A stretch of DNA of 48,918 nucleotides from CAYFIW01 sp964500645 (GCA_964500645.1 CAZCOH010000009.1:1-48918), one strand, 5' to 3'. Numbered from the stretch's first letter, positions 34,131-41,735 are shown. The notes: a model not told the origin generated them from the sequence alone. A program made the numbers and translations.

Positions 34131-35240
34131 ATGACAATAAATGGTAGGGAATTAGAAGGAGTAGCACGGATAAAAGTAATAGGAGTTGGAGGAGGTGGAT
34201 CGAATGCTGTTTCAAGGATGTTTAGGGATAGGGTTTCTGGGGTCGATTACATCGTAATGAATACGGATGTGCAAGCCTTAATGGGAAGCGATGTCCCGAT
34301 CAGGATACGAATTGGAGAGCAACTGACGCAAGGAATGGGAGTAGGTGGCAATCCAGACAAAGGTGCTGCGTCTGCTGAAGAAAGCAGGGAAGAAATTTAC
34401 GATATTATAAGGGATTCTGACATGATATTTGTTGCCGCGGGAATGGGAGGAGGAACTGGTACGGGGGCTGCTCCAGTTATTGCGGAAATCGCGAGGGAAA
34501 CCGGGGCACTTACTGTAGGGGTGGTTACGAGACCATTTTCTTTTGAAGGTAATAGACGATCAAAGCAGGCCCAGGAAGGTATCGATAGATTGCAGGGGAA
34601 TGTCGACACATTGCTGGTGATCCCTAATGAAAGGCTTAGTGTCGTCTCTAAAGACGAAATAAGTGCTGAGAATGCTTTTCATCTTGCTGATGACGTTCTT
34701 AGACTTGGAGTTCAGTCAATTACTGAATTGATCACAAATGCTGGCGATATCAATCTAGATTTTGCTGATGTCCAAAGTATTATGAGAGACGCAGGACCTG
34801 CCTGGATGTCTATCGGATGGGGCTCAGGAGAATCTAGAGCGAGGGACGCTGCTCAACAGGCAATTACTAATCCTTTGATGGATGTATCAATAGAGGGTGC
34901 TTCAGGGGTATTGTTCAATATTAGTGGTGGTACCGACTTAAAACTCAATGAGCTTCATCAAGCGGCTGAGGTAATTCAGAGGGTTGTTGATCCCGACGCG
35001 AATATAATATTTGGGATGACGACAGATCCCAAAATGGACGATGAAATTAAACTGACAATCATTGCTACGGGTTTTCCAACTACAGAGACTCTTATACAAA
35101 GGGATATTGAAAAAACGGTGATTGCTGCACAAAGGGTTGAAGGGAATGAAGATTCCTTGGACGTACCGCCTTTTTTGAGAAGAAATGTGGGTGGCTTTTC
35201 TGTAAATAGATCTATCAGCCAAAATGGACATTCTTCGTGA
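34131..35240 (+). CDS. ftsZ: Cell division protein FtsZ
   Basis: Tubulin-like GTPase forming the division ring. About 369 aa from ATG 34131. Motifs: IKVIGVGGGGSNAVSRM, the tubulin signature GGGTGTGAAPVIAEIA near residue 105, VVTRPFSFEG, LLVIPNERL, and the T7-loop segment NAGDINLDFADVQSIM with the catalytic aspartates. A conserved C-terminal peptide DVPPFLRR is present, followed by only about 18 residues; the C-terminal linker is short. ATG 34119 would add four residues (MEVE) but the GGAGGT between the two ATGs favours 34131. It is followed by a 260-base gap rich in dyads. Confidence 0.97.
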   Translation: MTINGRELEGVARIKVIGVGGGGSNAVSRMFRDRVSGVDYIVMNTDVQALMGSDVPIRIRIGEQLTQGMGVGGNPDKGAASAEESREEIYDIIRDSDMIFVAAGMGGGTGTGAAPVIAEIARETGALTVGVVTRPFSFEGNRRSKQAQEGIDRLQGNVDTLLVIPNERLSVVSKDEISAENAFHLADDVLRLGVQSITELITNAGDINLDFADVQSIMRDAGPAWMSIGWGSGESRARDAAQQAITNPLMDVSIEGASGVLFNISGGTDLKLNELHQAAEVIQRVVDPDANIIFGMTTDPKMDDEIKLTIIATGFPTTETLIQRDIEKTVIAAQRVEGNEDSLDVPPFLRRNVGGFSVNRSISQNGHSS

Positions 35241-35249
35241 TTATTAAGA

Positions 35250-35291
35250 ACATGTATGTATTTAATTAGCGCTAATTAAATACATACATGT
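35250..35291 (+). repeat. Perfect 42-bp palindrome after ftsZ
   Basis: Bases 35250-35270 are exactly the reverse complement of 35271-35291: 21-bp arms with no spacer, centred on AGC|GCT, with ends ACATGTATGTA / TACATACATGT. It starts 9 bases after the ftsZ stop. No T-run follows, so it is not a standard terminator; the RNA would still form a long hairpin that could protect or end the ftsZ message, and as DNA it could be a protein-binding site. The remaining 35292-35386 contains a further 12-bp palindrome, GTCAAATTTGAC, at 35351-35362. Confidence 0.85.
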
Positions 35292-35386
35292 CTGTACATT
35301 TGTTAGTTAAGTTGTTTCACATTAGGTTGGGTCCGTGTGAGGAATTTTTAGTCAAATTTGACACGTAAATAACCTTGAGAGAATCG

Positions 35387-35415
35387 TTGACACACCTCAA
35401 TATGTAGTGTAGATT
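35387..35415 (+). promoter_or_regulatory. Promoter of nrdR (and probably nrdJ)
   Basis: TTGACA at 35387-35392 is separated by exactly 17 bases from TAGATT at 35410-35415, about 85 bases before the nrdR start. The -35 is perfect and the -10 matches 4 of 6. A second TTGACA at 35358-35363 has no -10 partner. Two NrdR-box-like sequences overlap and follow this promoter. Confidence 0.65.
35395..35410 (+). promoter_or_regulatory. Predicted NrdR box 1
   Basis: CCTCAATATGTAGTGT matches 13 of 16 positions of the known NrdR-box consensus ACACWATATATWGTGT. It fills the promoter spacer and touches the -10 element, a position suited to repression. Confidence 0.65.
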
Positions 35416-35425
35416 CAAGGTTGCT

Positions 35426-35441
35426 ACACGAGCTATAGTGT
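35426..35441 (+). promoter_or_regulatory. Predicted NrdR box 2
   Basis: ACACGAGCTATAGTGT also matches 13 of 16 positions of the NrdR-box consensus, with both ACAC and GTGT ends intact. It starts exactly 31 bp after box 1, the three-helical-turn spacing known for paired NrdR boxes. A small GGCTG/CAGCC hairpin follows at 35445-35457. Confidence 0.65.
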
Positions 35442-35500
35442 CTTGGCTGGCTCAGCCTACGCTTTGTAGTCATCCCTTTTAAGAGGTTTTTTGTTAATAG

Positions 35501-36076
35501 ATGTTCTGTCCATTTTGTAATAACGATAACTCAAAGGTTATTGATTCCCGTGACTCTGGTGACAGTATAAGACGTAGAAGAGAATGTTTGAGATGCGGGT
35601 TGAGATTCACCACATATGAGCGCGTTCAGACAAGGGCATTGTTAGTGGCTAAAAGGGATGGGCGAAGAGAAGAGTTTGATAGAGAAAAACTTTGGGCCAG
35701 CGTTAAAAGCGCATGTGCTAAAAGACCACTTCCAATAGGTAGTATTGAGAAAATTATCGACGAGATCGAGACTCAATTGTCCAATGCTGGTAGAGCAGAA
35801 ATTCCTTCAAGGTCGATCGGCGAGTTGGTTATGGAAAGGCTGAGAGATCTTGATAGAGTTGCTTACATCCGATTCGCTAGTGTTTACAGAGATTTTAGAG
35901 ATATAGAGAGTTTTAAGGAAGAAGTTGAAGCTTTACTTGATCCTACGCAGTCTTCTGAGGAAAGTAGTCAATTATCATTTCTTCAAGAGGACGAACTCGT
36001 TGCGCCTGGCAAACGTAAAAGAGGGAGAAAGCCTAAAAAGAAATCTCCTAGCGAGGGATACTTCTTGAAAAAGTAG
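35501..36076 (+). CDS. nrdR: Transcriptional repressor NrdR
   Basis: Nucleotide-sensing repressor of ribonucleotide reductase genes. The 191-aa protein has an N-terminal zinc ribbon (CPFC at 3-6, CLRC near 31-34) with the DNA-binding segment DSRDSGDSIRRRRECLRC, and an ATP-cone domain (about 48-140) including VAKRDGRREEFDREKLWASV, RDLDRVAYIRFASVYRDFRD. A basic C-terminal tail of about 40 residues (KRKRGRKPKKK) goes beyond the usual 150-165 aa. It is placed between its own predicted boxes and nrdJ, 104 bases upstream of the latter, which strongly suggests a regulator-target pair with autoregulation. Confidence 0.96.
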   Translation: MFCPFCNNDNSKVIDSRDSGDSIRRRRECLRCGLRFTTYERVQTRALLVAKRDGRREEFDREKLWASVKSACAKRPLPIGSIEKIIDEIETQLSNAGRAEIPSRSIGELVMERLRDLDRVAYIRFASVYRDFRDIESFKEEVEALLDPTQSSEESSQLSFLQEDELVAPGKRKRGRKPKKKSPSEGYFLKK

Positions 36077-36110
36077 CACTTTGAGTCTAGATGAGGTTTA
36101 ATATGCGTAC

Positions 36111-36124
36111 CGAACATATGTTCG
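36111..36124 (+). promoter_or_regulatory. LexA-type SOS box upstream of nrdJ
   Basis: CGAACATATGTTCG is a perfect 14-bp palindrome identical to the LexA (DinR) operator consensus of Bacillus and other Gram-positive-type SOS systems (CGAAC-N4-GTTCG). It lies 56 bases before the nrdJ ATG and is immediately followed by an AT-rich TATATAAATAAT that could hold the -10 element. Confidence 0.75.
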
Positions 36125-36180
36125 TATATAAATAATACGGTCTAAAGAAAATATGAATGTTAATGATAGGAGCTTAGTGA

Positions 36181-38658
36181 ATGACCCAAGAAATAGTTTC
36201 TGATGGTTCGGAGGCCAACGATGACAGAAGTGATGTCATTAGTGAAGTAGTTAAAGCCCTTGAAAATGCTGGTGTGACAGGAGATGTTGCGGCTGCAGTA
36301 ACGAGCAATTTGATGAAAGGCGGTATAGAGGTAATAGATGAGGATTTAGATGATTCATTACCCTTATCGGAAAATGCTCGTTTCATAATTGAGAAAAGAT
36401 ACTTGATGAGGGATGACGAAGGTGAACCAAAGGAAGACGTAGAAGGATTATTTCATAGGGTTGCAAACGCAATAGCTAAGGGTGAACCAGAAGCTAAAAG
36501 AAAAGAATTTGAGGATAAGTTTTATGAAAAGATGTCGTCTCTGAAATTTCTTCCCAATTCACCGACTATAGTAAATGCAGGCACTGGCAGAGGTTGTTTG
36601 TCAGCTTGTTTTGTGGTTTCACCAGATGACAATATCCAATCTATAATGGAGGTCGCTAATGATGCGGCTATGATAGAGAAGTGGGGTGGTGGGATCGGAT
36701 TCGGTTTGTCTTCTCTTAGGCCCAAAAAAGATAAGATATCCACTACGCACGGTCAAGCATGTGGGCCAATAGCAGTTATGAAACTTTACTCTTCTGTAGG
36801 AGCCACGCTGACACAAGGGGCCTTCAGATTGGGTGCCCACATGGGTCAGCTTATAGTTTCACACCCGGATATTGAAGAATTTATTCATTGCAAGGATGGT
36901 GATGACACTCTTCAGAACTTCAATATATCTGTTCAAATAACAGATGAATTTATGAAAGCTGTGGACAATGATGATGAATTTGCATTAGTGACCCCGAGAG
37001 ATACAGGTGAGGGCCCAGTGAATGAGGTCATTGCCACGATTAATGCAAAGGATCTTTGGAATGATATAGCCGAGTCAGCCTGGAAAACGGGTGACCCTGG
37101 TGTGGTTTTTGTCGACAGGGTGTGGGAGACTGCTCCAAACCCTCAGATGGGTAAAATAAAGACCAGTAATCCCTGTGGTGAAGAGTTCCTTGAAAATTAT
37201 GGAAATTGTTGTCTAGGTTCTATAAATCTTGACCTGCACATCAATGATGGTGATTTTGACTGGGATCTTTTAGAAGACACAACAAGAACGGCTGTCAGAT
37301 TTCTTAATGACGTTATTGAGGTAAATTCGTTTCCTCTACCCAAATTGAGGGAAGTTAACTTGGATACACGTAGGATTGGGTTGGGGGTCATGGGTTGGGC
37401 AGATGCACTTGTAAGGATGAAGTTGTCTTATGACTCTGAGGAAGCTTTGGAATTGGCCGATAAGCTTGGGAGTTTCCTTAATTCTACTGCTTGGGATGAA
37501 TCAGCTAGAATCGCTGAAGAGAGAGGACCTTTTTCTCAATATGAGGATTCTGCTCTAAAAGAATGGGGCATGCCACCAGTCAGAAACTCAAGTGTCATAA
37601 CTATAGCTCCCACGGGAACTATCAGTAGAATTGCTGGATGTTCAAGTGGTATAGAACCTCACTTCGCTATGGCCTGGTGGTCGAATGTTTTGTGGACGGA
37701 TCATGAAGGTAGTAGTTCTCGGTTGTTAGATGCTCCTGCATCGGTTACCCAAAGTCTGGAATCTGTTCTCGGATCTGAAGAAGAGGTCAAACGTATTCTT
37801 GAGCAAATAATAGAGGACCCAGATAATTCGGACAAAATAATGGGAGACCATGGCTTAGATGCAGCTATCTATAGGACTGCTATGAAAGTATCTGCTGAAG
37901 CGCATGTAAAAATGCAGGCTGTATGGCAAAAGCATGTGACAAATTCTGTTTCTAAGACTATCAACCTTCCTAATTCTGCCACAGTTCAAGATGTGAAGGA
38001 TGCATATAGGCTGGCCTGGGAAACTGGTTGTAAAGCAGTCACTGTATATAGAGATGGATCTAAGTCTATGCAGGTGCTGGAAACTGGATCTACTAAAGAG
38101 GAAGATGTTTCTGGTGAAGATCATCTAAAGGTACCGCGACAAAGACCTGTTTCTGTGACGGGAGTTACTGATCGTGTTAGAACTGGTCACGGAACTATGT
38201 TTGTTAACATAACTTTTGATGAGGAGGGACATCCCTTTGAGGTTTTTGCAACCTTAGGGAAGTCTGGTAGCAGTGACTCGGCTTATTTGGAGGCCGTAGC
38301 GCGGCTTTCATCGATGGCATTGAGAGCTGGGATAGATCCGGAACAAATAATTGACCAACTTAAGGGTATTACTGATGTGCCTGCTTGGGACGGCGGTACC
38401 CTTGTCAGATCTGCTCCAGACGCAGTTGCATTGGCTTTGAGTCGTCATCTTACCAAGGAAGATTCACAAAATAACGTTATTTCTATGGCAGGTAATTCGG
38501 CGCAATTGGGTCTTTTTCCGTCTTCTACTACATCATTAGAATCACCTGATGCATTTGATGCACCCAGCGGCGCAAAATGCCCAGATTGCTCTGGTTATTT
38601 GCTACATCAAGAAGGTTGTTTGAGTTGTCCAGACTGTGGATATAACAAATGTGAATAG
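36181..38658 (+). CDS. nrdJ: Adenosylcobalamin-dependent (class II) ribonucleoside-diphosphate reductase
   Basis: Converts ribonucleotides to deoxyribonucleotides using a B12-derived radical, with or without oxygen. The 825-aa protein has an acidic N-terminus without an ATP cone. Catalytic parts follow: FLPNSPTIVNAGTGRGCLSA (active-site Cys), GGIGFGLSSLRP, LQNFNISVQIT, the radical-site motif NPCGE at about 330-334 in SNPCGEEFLENYGNCCLG, and APTGTISRIAG. After about 650 comes the NrdJ-specific TGHGTMFVNITFDEEG domain, ending in a zinc-ribbon-like CPDCSGYLL...CLSCPDCGY that carries redox or metal cysteines. AGGAG lies 8 bases before ATG. An SOS box stands upstream and a strong terminator downstream. 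No class I reductase is in the window. Confidence 0.96.
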   Translation: MTQEIVSDGSEANDDRSDVISEVVKALENAGVTGDVAAAVTSNLMKGGIEVIDEDLDDSLPLSENARFIIEKRYLMRDDEGEPKEDVEGLFHRVANAIAKGEPEAKRKEFEDKFYEKMSSLKFLPNSPTIVNAGTGRGCLSACFVVSPDDNIQSIMEVANDAAMIEKWGGGIGFGLSSLRPKKDKISTTHGQACGPIAVMKLYSSVGATLTQGAFRLGAHMGQLIVSHPDIEEFIHCKDGDDTLQNFNISVQITDEFMKAVDNDDEFALVTPRDTGEGPVNEVIATINAKDLWNDIAESAWKTGDPGVVFVDRVWETAPNPQMGKIKTSNPCGEEFLENYGNCCLGSINLDLHINDGDFDWDLLEDTTRTAVRFLNDVIEVNSFPLPKLREVNLDTRRIGLGVMGWADALVRMKLSYDSEEALELADKLGSFLNSTAWDESARIAEERGPFSQYEDSALKEWGMPPVRNSSVITIAPTGTISRIAGCSSGIEPHFAMAWWSNVLWTDHEGSSSRLLDAPASVTQSLESVLGSEEEVKRILEQIIEDPDNSDKIMGDHGLDAAIYRTAMKVSAEAHVKMQAVWQKHVTNSVSKTINLPNSATVQDVKDAYRLAWETGCKAVTVYRDGSKSMQVLETGSTKEEDVSGEDHLKVPRQRPVSVTGVTDRVRTGHGTMFVNITFDEEGHPFEVFATLGKSGSSDSAYLEAVARLSSMALRAGIDPEQIIDQLKGITDVPAWDGGTLVRSAPDAVALALSRHLTKEDSQNNVISMAGNSAQLGLFPSSTTSLESPDAFDAPSGAKCPDCSGYLLHQEGCLSCPDCGYNKCE

Positions 38659-38696
38659 AAGGACTACTTGAACCTTCCAATCAATTGTGAATATTA

Positions 38697-38746
38697 GTAG
38701 CCAACACTAGAATCAATTTAGTTCTATGTGTTGGCTACGTTTTTTT
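38697..38746 (+). terminator. Rho-independent terminator of nrdJ
   Basis: GTAGCCAACAC at 38697-38707 pairs perfectly with GTGTTGGCTAC at 38728-38738; a further TAGAA/TTCTA pairs inside after one bulged base, around a nine-base loop. G and seven T residues follow (38740-38746). It ends the nrdR-nrdJ unit before pdxA. Confidence 0.92.
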
Positions 38747-38798
38747 GGGTATCGATCTGAATTAAAATATTGTCTATAGACTTCTTGGAGATAGATTT

Positions 38799-39803
38799 AT
38801 GAATAATCAGCCGCTTTTGGCGATTACGATGGGAGATGCAGCCGGGATAGGGCCTGAAGTCACAGCTAAGGCCTTACTAGAGGAATCAATATATTCAAAA
38901 TGTAGACCTTTCGTTGTTGGAAATGTAGATGCCATGAATGATGCGCTCAGAATAATTTCTTCGAAGGTTGTTGCTACTTCTCATTCAGACTTGTCTACTA
39001 TCAAGGGTAAATATGGTGAGATAGATGTTTTAGACCTTGATAATCTTAATTTTCAGGAAATTAAATATGGAGAGATCTCGCCTTCGTGTGGTAGAGCTTC
39101 TGTTGAGTGGATTTTGAAGGCTGGGGAATTGGCTGCATCTGGTGCTATTAAAGCGATCAGTACTGCTCCTATAAATAAAGAAGCCTGTAATGAAGCAGGT
39201 TTCAAGGATATTGGCCATATGGAAATATTTCAGCGTCAAACTGGGGCCGAAGATGTTGCGACTATGTTGATGGCTCGGACTTTGAGAGTAGTGCATCTAA
39301 CCACTCATAAATCCTTGAGGGTCGCGTGTGATTATGTCACAAAGGAAAATGTTTTATCGAAAATTATATTGACGAATGATCATTTTAAGAAATGGGGATG
39401 GAAAAATCCTCGTATTGGGGTAGCCGCTCTTAATCCACATGCAAGTGATGGCGGTCTTTTGGGAGATGAGGAGTTTACGCAAATAGGTCCAGCGATAGAA
39501 TGTGCCAAACAATTAGGAATAAATGTTAGCGGTCCTGTTCCAGCAGACACAGTGTTCAATCAAAATATAGACGGCAAATATGATGTCTGTATTGCTATGT
39601 ATCATGATCAGGGTCATATTCCAATAAAGGTTCATGATTGGAAATTAAGTGTGAGCGTGAATTTAGGTCTGCCATTTGTAAGAACATCAGTAGATCATGG
39701 CACAGCTTTCGACATAGCAGGAAAAGGGCTTGCGGATCACGTTAGCATGTTGGAATCGATTAAAGTGGCTGTCTCGGTAGCCAGCGACAATATTCTTCCC
39801 TGA
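38799..39803 (+). CDS. pdxA: PdxA-family 4-phospho-hydroxyacid dehydrogenase
   Basis: NAD-dependent oxidative decarboxylase of the PdxA family. PdxA proper oxidises 4-phosphohydroxy-L-threonine for pyridoxal phosphate; the PdxA2 branch oxidises D-threonate or D-erythronate 4-phosphate in four-carbon sugar-acid breakdown. The 334-aa product has ITMGDAAGIGPEV, metal-binding histidines in GHMEIFQRQTG and MYHDQGHIPIKV, and LPFVRTSVDHGTAFDIAGKG. The HDQGHIP reading, as opposed to HDQGLPV of E. coli PdxA, leans to the PdxA2 branch, but no four-carbon-acid kinase is adjacent. GGAGAT precedes the ATG by seven bases. proC follows 51 bases later. Confidence 0.88.
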   Translation: MNNQPLLAITMGDAAGIGPEVTAKALLEESIYSKCRPFVVGNVDAMNDALRIISSKVVATSHSDLSTIKGKYGEIDVLDLDNLNFQEIKYGEISPSCGRASVEWILKAGELAASGAIKAISTAPINKEACNEAGFKDIGHMEIFQRQTGAEDVATMLMARTLRVVHLTTHKSLRVACDYVTKENVLSKIILTNDHFKKWGWKNPRIGVAALNPHASDGGLLGDEEFTQIGPAIECAKQLGINVSGPVPADTVFNQNIDGKYDVCIAMYHDQGHIPIKVHDWKLSVSVNLGLPFVRTSVDHGTAFDIAGKGLADHVSMLESIKVAVSVASDNILP

Positions 39804-39854
39804 TAAAATATTTATCTGAGTTTGAGCAAACGGAATATAGGATAGGGTATTAAG

Positions 39855-40655
39855 ATGACTATTTCATTTGTTGGTGGTGGGGTCATGGCCGAAGCGATTA
39901 TCCAAGGTATATTAAATGCCAAGATAGCGAGTCCAGAGGAGATCATTGTCACCGAACCTGTTGAGGGTAGGCGATCTTATTTGGAGTCAAAGCTTGGTTT
40001 GAGGACGTATGTAGATAATGAATCAGTTTTGGATTCGGATGGAATAATAATATTGGCTGTGAAGCCTCAGACCCTAGGTTATATTTTTTCAGATCTAAAA
40101 GGAAAAATTGATAAGCGTAGAAGTGTGGCATCAATAATTGCAGGAGTAGGTCTAAAAACAATCCAAAATGGTCTCTCTCATAATGCCATTATTAGGATTA
40201 TGCCAAATACACCTGCGCAAATAGGTGAAGGTATGACCGTATGGACGGCGACTCCCGAGGTGACGGAATCTGACAAGATCACGGTTTCGAAAATTTTAGA
40301 GACCTTAGGTGATGAATTGTATGTCGATGACGAGAAATTAATCGATATGTCTACAGCACTCAGCGCAAGTGGACCGGCATATATTTTCCTATTTTTGGAA
40401 GCACTAATAGACTCTGGTGTCTATCTAGGTATGCCTCGTGATTTGGCTCGTAAATTAGTCCTTAAAACAGTTTTGGGCAGTACTGATTTAGTCCTGCAAA
40501 CTGGTAAGCATCCGGCAGAACTTAAAGATATGGTAACTTCTCCTGCAGGTACTACCATCGAAGCCTTAGTGTCATTGGAAAACGATGGATTTCGAGCCGC
40601 AGTAATTAATGGTGTTAGAGCAGCATATGACAGATCTAACGAACTAGGTGGGTAG
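39855..40655 (+). CDS. proC: Pyrroline-5-carboxylate reductase
   Basis: Last step of proline synthesis, reducing pyrroline-5-carboxylate with NAD(P)H. The 266-aa protein opens with the Rossmann motif ISFVGGGVMAEAIIQGIL, has ILAVKPQTL near residue 70, RIMPNTPAQIGEGMTVW, ALSASGPAYIFLFLEAL, and the C-terminal signature VTSPAGTTIEALVSLENDGF. Its final eight bases overlap the longest frame of the following YggT gene. A proC-yggT pair is common in bacteria. Confidence 0.95.
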   Translation: MTISFVGGGVMAEAIIQGILNAKIASPEEIIVTEPVEGRRSYLESKLGLRTYVDNESVLDSDGIIILAVKPQTLGYIFSDLKGKIDKRRSVASIIAGVGLKTIQNGLSHNAIIRIMPNTPAQIGEGMTVWTATPEVTESDKITVSKILETLGDELYVDDEKLIDMSTALSASGPAYIFLFLEALIDSGVYLGMPRDLARKLVLKTVLGSTDLVLQTGKHPAELKDMVTSPAGTTIEALVSLENDGFRAAVINGVRAAYDRSNELGG

Positions 40656-40932
40656 GGTTATATTGGGTATTGAATTTGTCAGCCATTTTCTGAATATATT
40701 GTCTACCATATTGTATTTTGCAATATTGGGAAGAGTTTTAATGTCGTGGATAAAAGTCGGGCCGGGTAATCCGTTAGTCCCTTTGCTGAAATTAATCTAC
40801 GCTGTTACTGAGCCTGTCTTGGGCCCTATAAGACGGGCACTTCCCAAAACAGGAATGTTTGATTTCTCTCCAATAGTCGCACTTTTATTGTTGGATCTAA
40901 TACGGAGAGTGGTGAGCAGATTGTTAATTTAG
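40648..40932 (+). CDS. YggT-family membrane protein
   Basis: Small integral membrane protein (94 aa from GTG 40648; TTG 40663 would give 89 aa and has the GGTGGGTAGGG stretch as ribosome site). Two hydrophobic helices flank the family motif NPLVPLLKLIYAVTEPVLGPIRRALP and end in DFSPIVALLLLDLIRRVV. Function is unresolved; homologues sit next to proC/yggS or division genes and have been linked to osmotic tolerance and cell shape. It overlaps the end of proC and converges with the SDR at 40977. Confidence 0.88.
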   Translation: MGRVILGIEFVSHFLNILSTILYFAILGRVLMSWIKVGPGNPLVPLLKLIYAVTEPVLGPIRRALPKTGMFDFSPIVALLLLDLIRRVVSRLLI

Positions 40933-40976
40933 TAGTGCTATTTTATAAAATTGTACTGCGTAATTTTTACAATCGT

Positions 40977-41735
40977 TCATGCATGAGCAAGCGCTCCTCC
41001 GTCAACGAATATGGTTTGACCATTGACGAAGTCACATTGATCCGAGGCTAAGTAGATCATAAGGGCGGCCAAATCATTCGGATGGCCTCGTCTACGAGAT
41101 GGTAAGAATCTAACTAACAATTCCTTTTGAGTTTCCTCGTTTTGCTCATCGGTTGTTATCCATCCAGCCCCTATGCCATTTACCCTGATGCCAGTTCGGG
41201 CCCATTCCAGTGCTAGTGACTGCGTGAATTGATGAATGGCCCCCTCAGCTGCGCATGTCGCCACTGAATTTCCTAGGCCTCTAACCGATAATGTAGAGGT
41301 CATATTGATAATACGTCCTTGCCCTTGTGTCGCCATGTGTTTACCTACTTCTTGACAACAAAGGAACATAGATTTCAGATTGAAAGATAATAATGAATCC
41401 CATTCATTTTCCGTTACTTCATTGAATGGTTTACCAAAATCGGCCTTGGCATTGTTTACTAATACGTCGATATTACCGAGTTTCTCTCTGGCAGATAGCA
41501 TCATATTTCCAACTGATTTTCTGCTTGTTAAGTCAGTTTCTATTGTTAACAATCGGGTTCCATGTTTTTGTGCGCTGGCGCTAGCTTCATTCATATCTGA
41601 GCTTTGTGATCCAGCTATAGCGACATCTGCTCCTGCTTCTGCTAAGGCGTCGACGAAATATTTCGTCCATCCTCTTTTATCTGCCGTTATTAGTACTTTT
41701 CTATTTTCTAAGTTCCAGCCTCTAGGAATTTTCAT
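40977..41735 (-). CDS. SDR-family protein with lost catalytic and cofactor residues (probable pseudoenzyme)
   Basis: The 252-aa product follows the classical short-chain dehydrogenase fold throughout (IDVLVNNA, SFNLKSMFLCCQEV, GRIINMTSTLSVRG, TGIRVNGIGAGWITT, FVNGQTIFVDGG) but its chemistry is missing. The glycine motif TGxxxGxG reads TADKRGWT (residues 17-24), and the YxxxK dyad reads Thr160-C-A-A-Glu164. NNAG has become NNAK. Only Ser147 remains. The frame is uninterrupted and its length normal, so it is maintained as a protein, perhaps as a binding partner of the intact SDR 71 bases upstream in the same direction. It might instead bind a different ligand. Confidence 0.85.
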   Translation of the reverse strand: MKIPRGWNLENRKVLITADKRGWTKYFVDALAEAGADVAIAGSQSSDMNEASASAQKHGTRLLTIETDLTSRKSVGNMMLSAREKLGNIDVLVNNAKADFGKPFNEVTENEWDSLLSFNLKSMFLCCQEVGKHMATQGQGRIINMTSTLSVRGLGNSVATCAAEGAIHQFTQSLALEWARTGIRVNGIGAGWITTDEQNEETQKELLVRFLPSRRRGHPNDLAALMIYLASDQCDFVNGQTIFVDGGALAHA

